From: Micrococcus lacusdianchii
GTDB lineage: Bacteria; Actinomycetota; Actinomycetes; Actinomycetales; Micrococcaceae
Assembly (NCBI RefSeq): GCF_023155805.1
Contig: NZ_JAKNUW010000010.1
Coordinates: forward strand, 45,689-109,688
Direction of reading: 5' to 3'
DNA length: 64,000 nt
Shown one piece after another: positions 51,738 through 60,541 of the stretch. The notes under the pieces were generated by a model. That model saw only the letters and a list, made by a program, of their open reading frames with translations, was not told the origin of the DNA and did no database searches. Position 1 is the stretch's first letter; each line of letters opens with the position of its first letter. Position numbers and translations under genes: made by a program.

Positions 51738-53347
51738 CCCGCACCGCCCTGGGGATCCCCACCGTCCGCCCCGTGCACGGCCACGGCGCGATCGCCCTGG
51801 ACCAGCCGTTCCGGCAGTCCGCGCAGGAGCAGCTGGGCAACGCGCAGATGCGCGCCAACATCCGCCACGCCACCCACACCATCCGGGGCAAGCGCGCCAG
51901 AGTGGTCGAGGAGCTGCCCGACTGGCAGGAGCTGCGCCGGGCGGGGTCGGCGCTGAAGCAGCAGGTCATGGCCGACCTGCCCGCCCTGCTCGAGCAGCTC
52001 GAGGCCAACGTCACCGCCCGCGGCGGCGTGGTCCACTGGGCGCGGGACGCCTCCGAGGCCAACCGGATCATCACGGAGCTGGTGAAGGCCAAGGGGGTGG
52101 ACGAGGTCATCAAGGTGAAGTCCATGGCCACCCAGGAGATCGAGCTGGAGGAGGCGCTCAAGGCGGAGGGCGTCGCCGCCGTCGAGACCGACCTCGCCGA
52201 GCTCATCGTGCAGCTGGGCCATGACAGGCCGTCCCACATCCTCGTCCCCGCCATCCACAAGAACCGCGAGCAGATCCGCGAGATCTTCGTGCGGGAGATG
52301 GCGGAGACGGACGAGACCCTGACCTCCGAGCCCCGCGACCTCGCCGAGGCCGCCCGGCGCCACCTGCGGGAGAAGTTCCTCTCCACCTCCGTGGCGATCT
52401 CGGGCGCCAACTTCGGGGTCGCGGAGACCGGCACCCTCGCCGTCGTCGAGTCCGAGGGCAACGGCCGCATGTGCCTGACGCTGCCGGAGACGCTCATCAC
52501 CGTGATGGGCATCGAGAAGCTGGTGCCGACCTTCCAGGACCTCGAAGTGTTCCTGCAGCTGCTGCCGCGCTCCTCCACGGGTGAGCGCATGAACCCCTAC
52601 ACCTCGATGTGGACGGGGGTCACGGAGGGCGACGGCCCCCAGGAGTTCCACCTCGTCCTCCTGGACAACGGCCGGTCCGCGGTGCTGTCCGATCCGGAGG
52701 GCCGCTCGGCACTCCACTGCATCCGCTGCTCGGCCTGCATGAACGTGTGCCCGGTCTACGAACAGACCGGCGGCCACGCCTATGGCTCCGTCTACCCGGG
52801 GCCGATCGGCGCGATCCTCTCCCCGCAGCTGACCGGTGTCGAGGAGGGGGCGAACGGCACTCTGCCGTACGCGTCCTCCCTGTGCGGGGCGTGCTACGAC
52901 GTCTGCCCGGTGGCCATCGACATCCCCTCGATCCTCGTGCACCTCCGGGACGAGGAGGTCCAGGCCGCGCACGCCGCGAAGCGTACGGCCATCCGGGAGG
53001 CCGAGGGTCCCGTCGCCACGGCGCGGGCCGCCGTCCGGGCCGCGGTCCCGTCCCAGATGGACCTCATGATGGCGGGGGCGCGGACCGTGATGTCCTCCGG
53101 GGCGCGCATGGCCGCCGTCGAGCGCGGCCTGCCCGCCGGCCGCGCGGCCGCGGGGCCGGACCGTGTGCTCGGTTGGCTGCCCGGCATCGCGGGCGGATGG
53201 ACGGACCAGCGGGACGTCCCCGCTCCGCCCCGGGAGTCCTTCCGGAACTGGTGGACCCGCAACCGCGGAGCCGACGCCACCGCCGCCCCGGCCGCCCGAT
53301 CCGTCGAGCCGGCCGACGTGTCCGAGCGCGAGGAGGAGGACAAGTGA
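51734..53347 (+). CDS. lutB: L-lactate oxidation iron-sulfur protein LutB (LldF)
   Basis: 537 residues. The N-terminal domain (VVHWARDASEANRIITELVKAKGVDEVIKVKSMATQEI) and LLDNGRSAVLSDPEGR lead to two 4Fe-4S clusters, CIRCSACMNVCPVY and CGACYDVCPVA. It is the central electron-transfer subunit, oxidising L-lactate to pyruvate with LutA and LutC. The C-terminal 60 residues are Arg/Ala-rich. The GTG of lutC overlaps its stop by 4 bases. Confidence 0.95.
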   Translation: MTRTALGIPTVRPVHGHGAIALDQPFRQSAQEQLGNAQMRANIRHATHTIRGKRARVVEELPDWQELRRAGSALKQQVMADLPALLEQLEANVTARGGVVHWARDASEANRIITELVKAKGVDEVIKVKSMATQEIELEEALKAEGVAAVETDLAELIVQLGHDRPSHILVPAIHKNREQIREIFVREMAETDETLTSEPRDLAEAARRHLREKFLSTSVAISGANFGVAETGTLAVVESEGNGRMCLTLPETLITVMGIEKLVPTFQDLEVFLQLLPRSSTGERMNPYTSMWTGVTEGDGPQEFHLVLLDNGRSAVLSDPEGRSALHCIRCSACMNVCPVYEQTGGHAYGSVYPGPIGAILSPQLTGVEEGANGTLPYASSLCGACYDVCPVAIDIPSILVHLRDEEVQAAHAAKRTAIREAEGPVATARAAVRAAVPSQMDLMMAGARTVMSSGARMAAVERGLPAGRAAAGPDRVLGWLPGIAGGWTDQRDVPAPPRESFRNWWTRNRGADATAAPAARSVEPADVSEREEEDK

Positions 53348-54066
53348 GCGAGGCCAAGGACGCGATCCTGAGCCGGGTGCGCGAGGCGCTCCAGGACCGA
53401 CCGGTCCCCGAGCCGGTCGCCCGGGGCTACCGACGTGAGTCCCTCCGGGACAGCGACGCGGTCGTCGAACAGCTCGTCGACCGGCTGGAGGACTACAAGG
53501 CGGCCGTGTTCCGCGAGGACCTGGCCACCGTGGCCGACCGGGTGGACGCCCTCCTCCGGCAGGCCCGCGCGTACGTGGTGCCGCCGGGGCTGGACGAGGC
53601 CTGGCTGCCCGGGGACGCCTGCGTGAGCGCGGCGTCGGAGCTCGTGTCCGAGGACGCGGGGGAGTCCCCCCGGGAGGCCGCACTCCCCGAGCGGGAGGGC
53701 CGGTGGAGGATCACCGAGCCCACGACCGGAGACCGCGGCGCCCTCGAGGTGCGGGTGCTGAACGCCGTCGACGCCGTGGTCACCTCCTCCACGGTGTCCT
53801 GCTCGGAGACGGGCACGATCTTCCTCTCCGGACGGCCGGACGAGGGCCGCCGGGCGATCTCCCTCGTACCGGACCACCACGTGTGCATCGTGCCGTTGGA
53901 CACCGTGGTGGAGCTGGTCCCGGAGGCCCTGGCCCGGCTCGAGCCCACCGCCGCGATCACCATGATCTCGGGCCCGTCCGCCACCAGTGACATCGAGCTC
54001 GAGCGCGTCGAGGGCGTGCACGGACCGCGCCGCCTGGACGTGATCCTCCTGGATCGCGGCCGCTGA
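53344..54066 (+). CDS. lutC: L-lactate utilization protein LutC (LldG)
   Basis: 240 residues of the LutC/YkgG family. ILSRVREALQD at the start, SCSETGTIFLSG near 170, HHVCIVPLDTVVELVPEAL near 195 and ISGPSATSDIELERVEGVHGPRRLDVILLD at the end are diagnostic. It completes lutABC. The stop TGA shares bases with a possible CTG start of the following VanZ-like frame. Confidence 0.93.
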   Translation: MSEAKDAILSRVREALQDRPVPEPVARGYRRESLRDSDAVVEQLVDRLEDYKAAVFREDLATVADRVDALLRQARAYVVPPGLDEAWLPGDACVSAASELVSEDAGESPREAALPEREGRWRITEPTTGDRGALEVRVLNAVDAVVTSSTVSCSETGTIFLSGRPDEGRRAISLVPDHHVCIVPLDTVVELVPEALARLEPTAAITMISGPSATSDIELERVEGVHGPRRLDVILLDRGR

Positions 54067-54557
54067 TCGGACCCCTGCCCCGCCCCCTGACCGCCATCCT
54101 GCTCGCCCTGTGCCTGCTCGCCCACCTGCTGGTCCTCTACCTCCCCGGCGACGACGTCCCGGCGCCGGCGTTCGAGGTCCCCGGCCTGGACAAGCTGGTC
54201 CACGTGGCCGCCTTCGGCGTCCCTGCGCTGCTGGCGGTCCTGCTGATCCGTCGGCTGTGGCCGGCGCTCGTGCTCCTGGTCCACGCGCCCGTCAGCGAGG
54301 TGCTGCAGGCCGCCCTCGCCCAGGGGCGGTCGGGGGACCCGGCGGACGTGGCGGCCGACGTCGTCGGGGTGGCGCTCGGGACGGGGATCGCCCTGGTCCT
54401 GGCGCGCCGGGGCCGGACCCGCCCGCCGTCCCGCCCCGGGCCGGGCCGGGGGCATTTGAACCTGGGCGCGGGGAGCGCGTATGATCCTGGGGTGCCGTCG
54501 GAGCGATCCGACGTCTGGGGCTATAGCTCAGTTGGTAGAGCGTTTCGTTCGCAATGA
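54063..54557 (+). CDS. VanZ-like membrane protein (possible CTG start; end runs into a tRNA gene)
   Basis: The frame from 54063 codes for a hydrophobic N terminus (LTAILLALCLLAHLLVLYLPG), then DKLVHVAAFGVPALLAVLL, the VanZ-family hallmark, then VSEVLQAALAQGRSGDPADVAADVVGVALGTGI. No ATG, GTG or TTG lies before the first membrane segment and none lies in the frame back to the stop at 53990. The CTG at 54063 overlaps the lutC stop (CTGA), like the ATGA and GTGA overlaps elsewhere. Starting at GTG 54201 or ATG 54204 would lose the first segment. The natural stop at 54555 lies inside tRNA-Ala. Confidence 0.55.
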   Translation: MIGPLPRPLTAILLALCLLAHLLVLYLPGDDVPAPAFEVPGLDKLVHVAAFGVPALLAVLLIRRLWPALVLLVHAPVSEVLQAALAQGRSGDPADVAADVVGVALGTGIALVLARRGRTRPPSRPGPGRGHLNLGAGSAYDPGVPSERSDVWGYSSVGRAFRSQ

Positions 54558-54589
54558 AAAGGTCAGGGGTTCAATTCCCCTTAGCTCCA
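54517..54589 (+). tRNA. tRNA-Ala (anticodon CGC)
   Basis: 73 bases, ends at the discriminator A with no encoded CCA. Acceptor arm GGGGCTA pairs with TAGCTCC, with one G-U pair. D arm GCTC-AGTTGGTA-GAGC. Anticodon arm TTTCG-TTCGCAA-TGAAA gives anticodon CGC for the alanine codon GCG. T arm AGGGG-TTCAATT-CCCCT. All conserved bases (T8, G18-G19, T33, T54-T55-C56) are present. It overlaps the end of the VanZ-like frame. Confidence 0.95.
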
Positions 54590-54597
54590 CAGCACAG

Positions 54598-54625
54598 AAG
54601 GTCCGGGCGGCTCCGCCCGGGCCTT
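54598..54625 (+). terminator. tRNA-Ala terminator hairpin
   Basis: AAGGTCCGGGCGG (54598-54610) pairs with CCGCCCGGGCCTT (54613-54625), with one G-T pair, around a two-base loop. It starts 9 bases after the tRNA. Confidence 0.8.
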
Positions 54626-54658
54626 CGTCGTGTCTGCACCGCACCGCTTCGCGGTCCT

Positions 54659-54715
54659 CCCACGTTCGGCGACATCTCCGACGCGGACCGCGCCGGGAAT
54701 GTCGCGGAACGTCGG
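54659..54715. repeat. Imperfect 28-bp-arm palindrome downstream of tRNA-Ala
   Basis: 54659-54686 and 54688-54715 are inverted copies matching at 23 of 28 positions, with a single base between them. Core ACGTTC-GCGACAT. It lies in the 311-base gap between the tRNA and the first glycosyltransferase gene; the rest of the gap holds the tRNA terminator and a repeated GTACCGCAG at 54794 and 54830 in the probable promoter region. Not explained by a gene. Confidence 0.55.
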
Positions 54716-54900
54716 AAGGCCGCGGGGGAGGGGGGGTCGGCCACCGCGTCCGGCGGCTTCCCGGCCCCCCGCCCCCGGCGTACAGTCGGCGGGTACCGCA
54801 GAACGCGGTCGCCCCAGGTCACGCCCTGGGTACCGCAGCCCTGGCCGGCTCATGCTCCAGTCCGGCCTCCGACGCCCGCAGGGGCCAGAAAGGAGTCACC

Positions 54901-55998
54901 GTGCGCCTCGCCGTCGTCACCCATCCGCTGCATCCGATCCGATCGCCGTACGAGGGCGGTCTCGAGATGCACACCGCCATGACCGTGGAGCACCTCGTGC
55001 GCCAGGGCCACGAGGTCTCGGTGTACGGGCGCGAGGGGACGGACATGCCGGGTGCCGAGGTCGTGCCGATCCTGCCGCCCGAGGGCGCCGGCCTGGACGA
55101 GGCCGGGTTCGCCCTGCGGGAGCGGGCCATCGCGGACGCGTGCGAGCGCATCCTCGTCTCGGACGTGGACGCCGTGCTCAACAACTCGCTCTCACCCGCG
55201 CCGCTGCAGATGCTCGGTCCGCTGCCCATGCTGACGGTCCTGCACACGCCCGCCACCCTGGGCCCCGTCCTGGCCGTGACCGATGCTCCGGACTGGCACC
55301 CGCCCGTGCACCACCGCTGGGCCTCGGTGTCCATGTCCAACGCGATCGCGTGGCGGCACCGCCTGCCGCGCGTCGAGGTGGTGCCCAACGGGATCGACCT
55401 GGACCAGTGGGTCTCCGACGAGCGCCCCGTGCGGGGCCGCGCGGTGTGGTCCGGGCGGATCACCCGGGAGAAGGGCCTGCACGTGGCCATCGACGCCGCC
55501 CGGCAGGCCGGCATGGAGCTGCACGTGGCCGGCCCGGTCTCCGACCCGTCCTACATGGCGGACACGATCCGCCCGCGTCTGGGCGACGACGTGGTGTACC
55601 ACGGCCACCTCGGGCACGACACTCTGCCGGACCTGCTCGCCACGGGCGAGGTGTTCCTGGCCACCCCGCTGTGGGCCGAGCCGTTCGGGCTGGCCACGGT
55701 GGAGGCCATGGCCCTGGGCGTGCCGGTGGCGGCGCTGCTGACCGGGTCCATGGGGGAGATCGTGGCCCCGCAGGCCGGCGACCTCGCCGTGCACCACTCC
55801 GCCGAGGCGCTCGCCGAGTCCATCCGCCACGCCCGCCGCCGGGACCGCTCCCGCGTGGCCGCCTGGGCCCGCCGCTTCAGCGCGGACACCATGGTGGAGG
55901 GCTACCTCGCCCTGCTGGAGCAGGCCTGCGAGGACCGTGAAGAGTCGACCGAGGGCGCCGCGGCGCACGGGACGGCGGCCCCCGGGACCGCCGCGTGA
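54901..55998 (+). CDS. Glycosyltransferase, GT4 family
   Basis: 365 residues. Begins RLAVVTHPLHPIRSPYEGGLEMHTAM, the N-terminal GT4 lobe; VPNGIDLDQW and VWSGRITREKGLHVAIDAARQAG near residue 175 start the donor lobe; TPLWAEPFGLATVEAMALGVPV is the donor-binding E-x7-E motif. The GTG at 54901 follows AAAGGAG. It is coupled to the next glycosyltransferase by a 4-base overlap. The acceptor and sugar are unknown. Confidence 0.85.
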   Translation: MRLAVVTHPLHPIRSPYEGGLEMHTAMTVEHLVRQGHEVSVYGREGTDMPGAEVVPILPPEGAGLDEAGFALRERAIADACERILVSDVDAVLNNSLSPAPLQMLGPLPMLTVLHTPATLGPVLAVTDAPDWHPPVHHRWASVSMSNAIAWRHRLPRVEVVPNGIDLDQWVSDERPVRGRAVWSGRITREKGLHVAIDAARQAGMELHVAGPVSDPSYMADTIRPRLGDDVVYHGHLGHDTLPDLLATGEVFLATPLWAEPFGLATVEAMALGVPVAALLTGSMGEIVAPQAGDLAVHHSAEALAESIRHARRRDRSRVAAWARRFSADTMVEGYLALLEQACEDREESTEGAAAHGTAAPGTAA

Positions 55999-57125
55999 GC
56001 GGGGGCGCGCGCCCGCGCGTCCTGCACTACGCGCACCAGCACGGCTCGGGGCACGTCCGCCACGCCGCGAACCTGGTGCGGGCCGGCGTCGCGGACGTCA
56101 CCGTGGCCACCGCCCATCCGGACGCCGCGGCGCTGCTGCCGACGGGCACGGACACCGTGGCCCTGCCCCCGGACCTCGTGGCGGGGCATGCCCAGCCGGC
56201 GCGTTCGCCCCTGCACTGGACGCCGGTGGGCCCCGCGATCCGTGAGCGCTTCGCCGTCCTGCACGCGGCCGCCCTGCGCGTGCGCCCGGACGTGTGCGTG
56301 GTGGACGTGTCCGTGGAGGCGGCACTGTTCCTGCGGCTGGCCGGGTTCCCGATGGCGCACCGGCGCATGCACGGGGACCGGACGGACGCCGCGCACCGGC
56401 TGGTGTACGCCGAGGCGGACGCGCTGTTCGCGCACTACCGCGAGCCCCTCGAGGACCCGGCGTGGCAGGCGGAGTTCGGCGACCGCACTGTGCACTTGGG
56501 CGTGCCGGACCTCACCGGCCGGCTCGGCCGTCCTGCGCGGCCCGCCCGGGAGGGCGCGGGCCTGGCCTCGGACGGGACGGCGTCCTCGGGTGCGGTCCCG
56601 CAGGTGGTGGCCGTCACCGGCACGGGCGGCGGAGGGGTGGCCCTCGCGGACCTGACTCGCGCCGCCCGGCAGACCCCCGGCGCGGACTGGCATGTGATCG
56701 GCCCGGTGCAGGGCGCGCCGGAGCCCGGCGCCGACCGCGCCCCCGCGCTCCCGGCGAACCTCGCGCTGCGCGGGTGGACCGACGACGTGGCCGCGGCCCT
56801 CGCCGGCGCGGACGCGGTGGTGGTCTCGGCCGGGCACAACGCCGCGGTGGACGCCGCGCGGTGCGGGCGGCCCGTGGTGCTGGCCCCCGAGCCGCGGCCC
56901 TTCGCGGAGCAGCACCGGTTCGCCGAGGCCGTGGAGCGGGCCGCGGGCGTGCCGTGGTGCGCGTGGGAGGACCCGGAGGCGGACTGGGCCGGCGCGCTCG
57001 GCCGGGCCCTGGGCGACCCGGCCGCCGCGGACCGGATGGCCGCGGCACTGCTCACCCCTCCGGCGGAGCACGCCCGCGCGTGGCGGCGCGTGCTCGAGAC
57101 CGCCGCTGGGGCCGAGCGGGCCTGA
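55995..57125 (+). CDS. Glycosyltransferase, MurG/GT28-like (GT-B)
   Basis: 376 residues. RVLHYAHQHGSGHVRHAANLVRAG is a GT-B N-terminal lobe, and VVAVTGTGGGG, NLALRGWTDDVAAALAGADAVVVSAGHNAAVDAARCGRPVVLAPEPRPFAEQ form the C-terminal lobe with the MurG-like G-x-N-x-x-x-E/D and PE-x-P patterns. GTG 55995 overlaps the stop of the previous gene by 4 bases. It converges on the two-domain glycosyltransferase gene at 57175. Function unknown. Confidence 0.72.
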   Translation: MSGGARPRVLHYAHQHGSGHVRHAANLVRAGVADVTVATAHPDAAALLPTGTDTVALPPDLVAGHAQPARSPLHWTPVGPAIRERFAVLHAAALRVRPDVCVVDVSVEAALFLRLAGFPMAHRRMHGDRTDAAHRLVYAEADALFAHYREPLEDPAWQAEFGDRTVHLGVPDLTGRLGRPARPAREGAGLASDGTASSGAVPQVVAVTGTGGGGVALADLTRAARQTPGADWHVIGPVQGAPEPGADRAPALPANLALRGWTDDVAAALAGADAVVVSAGHNAAVDAARCGRPVVLAPEPRPFAEQHRFAEAVERAAGVPWCAWEDPEADWAGALGRALGDPAAADRMAAALLTPPAEHARAWRRVLETAAGAERA

Positions 57126-57174
57126 CAGGCCAGGAGCCCGCTGCGGCCGGTCATCCCGCGGCCCTGGCCGGGGC

Positions 57175-59214
57175 TCAGTAGGCAGCGTCGGCCACGCGGG
57201 CCGCGGCCACCTCGTCCTCGGTGGGCTCGCGCAGCAGCTCGAGCTCGTCCCCGGCCGGGGTCCAGCGGATCAGGCCGCGCTCGGCGAACGCGCCGAGCCA
57301 GCCCTCCATGGGCCACGCCCCGTGCAGCTCACGGAAGCGCCGGGCGTTCACCACGATGTCCGCCACGTGGTGCAGCGGCGGACGGTGCACGCCGTGGTGC
57401 TGGTGGAAGGCCTCGGCGGGGCTGATGCGCAGGTGCAGGCCGGCGTCGCGGGCGCGGAAGGCCAGGTCCGTGTCCTCGGCGCCGTAGCCGGAGAAGCCCT
57501 CGTCGAACCCGCCGATCCGCGCCAGGTCCTCCCGGCCCACGGCCATCACCAGGGTCCACACGAGGTGCCACTCGTCCGAGGGGCCCGGGCGCAGGTGGGC
57601 GCGGCCGGCATGCGGCACGGAGCGGGTGCGCAGGTCCCCGTCCGTGGGGCCGCGGCCGGGCAGGCACGGGTCCGCAGCCACGCCCGCCGCGGCGAGGGTG
57701 GCCCGCCAGTCGGGGGCCAGGTAGCGGGGCGTGCCCATCACGAGCGCGCCGGGGTGCGCTGCCGTCTCCGCGGCGAGGATCCCGACGGCGTCGGCGGACG
57801 GGATGCAGTCCACGTCCAGGAACACGAGGACGTCCCCCGTGGCCAGGCGGGAGGCCGTGTTGCGGGCCGCGGCCAGGGGCAGGCCGTGTCCGGCGGGCAC
57901 GTGGCCCACCGTGACGGGCAGGTCCGTGGCGGGGACCGCGCCGTCGGACTGACCCATGAACACCACCACCACCTGGTCCGGGCGGCGGAAGGAGCGCTCG
58001 AGCCCCTGCAGCACCCGCGCCAGGTGCGCGTCCCGGTTCCCGGTGATGACCAGCACGGACACGGTGGCGGCGTGGCCCCGGCGGCGGGCCAGGGCGGTCC
58101 GGTAGGCGGCCACGTGGGAGGCCGCCACCCGGCGGCGCTGCGCGGCCCGGTGGGCGGCGGGCGCCGAGCGCAGCCCGGACCGCGCGGCCACGAGCCCGGA
58201 CAGGGCGGCGGCCAGGGATGAGGGCTCGGCCGGGTCGAACACAGCCAGCACCTCCGGCCGGCGCCATGCGCGCGCCTGGTCTGCGATGTGCCCCACGTCC
58301 GCCACGGCCACCGGCACGCCGAGGTCCCGGCACATCTCCACCCAGCCCGAGTGGGTGCCGATCCGGTACGGCAGCACGGACACGTCCGCGGCGCGCAGCG
58401 CCTCGTGCAGCTGCTCGTCCGTGAGCCGGGCGTGACGCCACAGCGTGAAGCCGTGCTCGTCCGCGCCGGCCTCGAGGGCCGCCAGCGCGGCCGCGTCCCG
58501 GACGTCGTGCTGGACGTCGATCACGATCTCCACGTCCGTCCCCGCCGCGTCCAGCTCCTCGACCGCGGCCGCGAGCGCCGGCAGCAGGCCCACCGGGTCC
58601 ACCTGCGCGCGCAGGTCCTTGGCGTGCACCAGGATCCGCGCCGGACGGTCGACGCCGGGCACCGGCTCCGGCGCGCGGGCGGGCGCGGCCTCGACGGCGA
58701 CGTCGCTCTCCGGGGCCTCGGCGGGGTCGACGTCGAGGGCGGCGATCCGGTCCAGGGGCACGATGTGCGGGTGCGGCACCACGAGGGCGCGGACGCCGTA
58801 GTCGCGGGCCACGGCCTCGGCGGCGCCGGGGGTCAGGGTGAACACCGCGTCCGCGTGCGCCAGGAGCACCCGCAGCCGCTCCCGGTGCGGACCCTGGTCC
58901 GTCAGGTGCGGGTTCTCCAGGTCGTGCACCGTCACCGCCACGGCGCCGCCGTGCGCGTGCTGGGTCTCGAGGGCCTCGGCCAGCTCGGCGGCTGTGAAGT
59001 GCTCGAATCCGAAGTGCACGTGCAGCACGTCCGGGCGGTGCTCCCGCAGCCAGTCCGCCGTCAGCGCCTGCGGCGGCCACCACTGGTGCGCGGGCGCGCC
59101 GGGCACGGGCGGGTCGGGCCAGAAGACGACGTCGCCGGCCGCCTGCTCCTCGAGGGGACGGACCGAGCGCGGGTACGGGTGGCCGGCGGGGACGTGCTGG
59201 ACGGTGATGCTCAC
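57175..59214 (-). CDS. Two-domain glycosyltransferase (GT4-like plus GT2/GalT-like)
   Basis: 679 residues. Residues about 1-375 are GT4-like (ITVQHVPAGHPYPRSVRPLEEQA; HVHFGFEHFTA; VSVLPYRIGTHSGWVEMCRDLGVPV). Residues about 395-600 are a GT2 fold: VSVLVITGNRDAHLARVLQGLE, ARNTASRLATGDVLVFLDVDCIPS (the D-x-D type motif DVDC) and GFDEGFSGYGAEDTDLAFRARDAG (the GalT C-terminal type). The GTG start at 59214 is divergent from the next gene. Two sugar-transfer steps in one protein are likely. Acceptor unknown. Confidence 0.82.
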   Translation of the reverse strand: MSITVQHVPAGHPYPRSVRPLEEQAAGDVVFWPDPPVPGAPAHQWWPPQALTADWLREHRPDVLHVHFGFEHFTAAELAEALETQHAHGGAVAVTVHDLENPHLTDQGPHRERLRVLLAHADAVFTLTPGAAEAVARDYGVRALVVPHPHIVPLDRIAALDVDPAEAPESDVAVEAAPARAPEPVPGVDRPARILVHAKDLRAQVDPVGLLPALAAAVEELDAAGTDVEIVIDVQHDVRDAAALAALEAGADEHGFTLWRHARLTDEQLHEALRAADVSVLPYRIGTHSGWVEMCRDLGVPVAVADVGHIADQARAWRRPEVLAVFDPAEPSSLAAALSGLVAARSGLRSAPAAHRAAQRRRVAASHVAAYRTALARRRGHAATVSVLVITGNRDAHLARVLQGLERSFRRPDQVVVVFMGQSDGAVPATDLPVTVGHVPAGHGLPLAAARNTASRLATGDVLVFLDVDCIPSADAVGILAAETAAHPGALVMGTPRYLAPDWRATLAAAGVAADPCLPGRGPTDGDLRTRSVPHAGRAHLRPGPSDEWHLVWTLVMAVGREDLARIGGFDEGFSGYGAEDTDLAFRARDAGLHLRISPAEAFHQHHGVHRPPLHHVADIVVNARRFRELHGAWPMEGWLGAFAERGLIRWTPAGDELELLREPTEDEVAAARVADAAY

Positions 59215-59380
59215 AGGCGGTGCGGGCCTCTCGGGAGGGGACGGGGAGGGCGAGGACACGGGCCGGCACGACCCGTCCGGACAGGATCCCACGGACCCGT
59301 CCCCTCGTGCGGTCCGCGACCGCCCGGACGCGGGCCGCTGACGCGCGCGCATGGGCCGCGGACGTCTAGGCTGACAGGGA

Positions 59381-60541
59381 ATGACGCGTAGCACGAGGCC
59401 ACGCCCGTGCCGCGCACCGGAGGCGAGGGAAGGACGGGCCGGCATGCCGCCACTCGAGCAGGGACGGGTGCTCTACCTGAACGTCGGGCCGCGGTCACAC
59501 GGAGTGGTCCGGCACGGCTGGCAGACGGCGCAGGCGCTCGAGGACGTGGGCCTCGCGGTGGAGCCGCTGCACGCCGAGGACGCCAGCGCGTTCCTCAGCC
59601 TCGCCCCCGCCCTGCAGCGGGCGTGCGACGAGGGCCGGGCACTGCACCTGGACGTCACGGACGCCCTGTTCGGCCCCACTCCCGCCGCCGCCGCGGACGT
59701 GCTCACCCGGACGCTGCCGGACTGCGCCACCGTCACCCTGCACGACGTCCCCCAGCCGGCCGAGGGCCAGGCCCGCTTCGAGACCCGCGCCGAGGCCTAC
59801 GCGCGGCTCGCGCGGGACGTGGCCGGCGTCGTCGTCTCCTCCGAGCACGAGCGCGCCCTGCTGCAGGACATCGTGGACGTGCCCGCCCATGTGGTGCCGC
59901 TGCCCGTGGAGGACCGCCGCACCGACGGCCCCGACACCTCCGAGCCCTTCCCGGAGGCCTGCGCCGGGATCGAGGACGACGTGGTGATCTTCGGCCACCT
60001 CTACCCCGGCAAGGGCCACGCCGAGGCCATCGACGCCCTCGCCGAGCTGGACCGCCAGTGGGGCCCCGGCGCCGGACACCCGCGGCGGGTGACCGCGCTC
60101 GGCCCCGTGGCGGCGCGGCACGAGGACCTCGTCGCGGAGCTGACCGAGCGCGCCCGCGCTGCGGACCTCGACTTCCGCGTCACGGGGTTCGTCCCCGATG
60201 AGCTCGTCGACCGGCTGCTGTGCGCTGCCGCCGTCCCCCTGGCCGCGCACCGCAACGTCTCCGCCTCCGGCTCCCTGGCGTCCTGGATGTCCGTGGGACG
60301 CCGGCCGATCGTCCCGGCCGGGCGCTACAACGAGGAGCTGGCGCGCCTGCGCCCGGGCACCCTGCGCATAGTCCCCGTGGGCCGCTCCGGGGTCGGGTTC
60401 GCCCTCGCCGAGGCGATCGCCGAGGCCCGTGAGCTGCCCGCCCGGACCTGGCAGGCCCCCGGCACCAGCCTCGAGCCCGGCCCGGCCGCGTGCGCCTGGC
60501 TCCTGGCCCGCGCCCTCGGCGAGATCCACGGCTGGCATTGA
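59381..60541 (+). CDS. Glycosyltransferase-like protein (GT-B, GT4-type)
   Basis: 386 residues (an ATG at 59444 would give 365). GRVLYLNVGPRSHGVVRHGWQTAQALEDVG, VVVSSEHERALLQDIVDVPAHVVPLPVE, IFGHLYPGKGHAEAIDALAEL and FVPDELVDRLLCAAAVPLAAHRNVSASGSLASWMSVGRRPIV give a GT-B pattern with a donor-site region, though the normal GT4 E-x7-E is altered. The last residues run GEIHGWH. It is coupled to the next gene by the overlap TTGA. Confidence 0.65.
   Translation: MTRSTRPRPCRAPEAREGRAGMPPLEQGRVLYLNVGPRSHGVVRHGWQTAQALEDVGLAVEPLHAEDASAFLSLAPALQRACDEGRALHLDVTDALFGPTPAAAADVLTRTLPDCATVTLHDVPQPAEGQARFETRAEAYARLARDVAGVVVSSEHERALLQDIVDVPAHVVPLPVEDRRTDGPDTSEPFPEACAGIEDDVVIFGHLYPGKGHAEAIDALAELDRQWGPGAGHPRRVTALGPVAARHEDLVAELTERARAADLDFRVTGFVPDELVDRLLCAAAVPLAAHRNVSASGSLASWMSVGRRPIVPAGRYNEELARLRPGTLRIVPVGRSGVGFALAEAIAEARELPARTWQAPGTSLEPGPAACAWLLARALGEIHGWH

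Noticed and set aside
54481..54900. Upstream extension of the first GT4 gene to 54481
   Set aside because: It would run through tRNA-Ala and its terminator; the GTG at 54901 has an AAAGGAG site.
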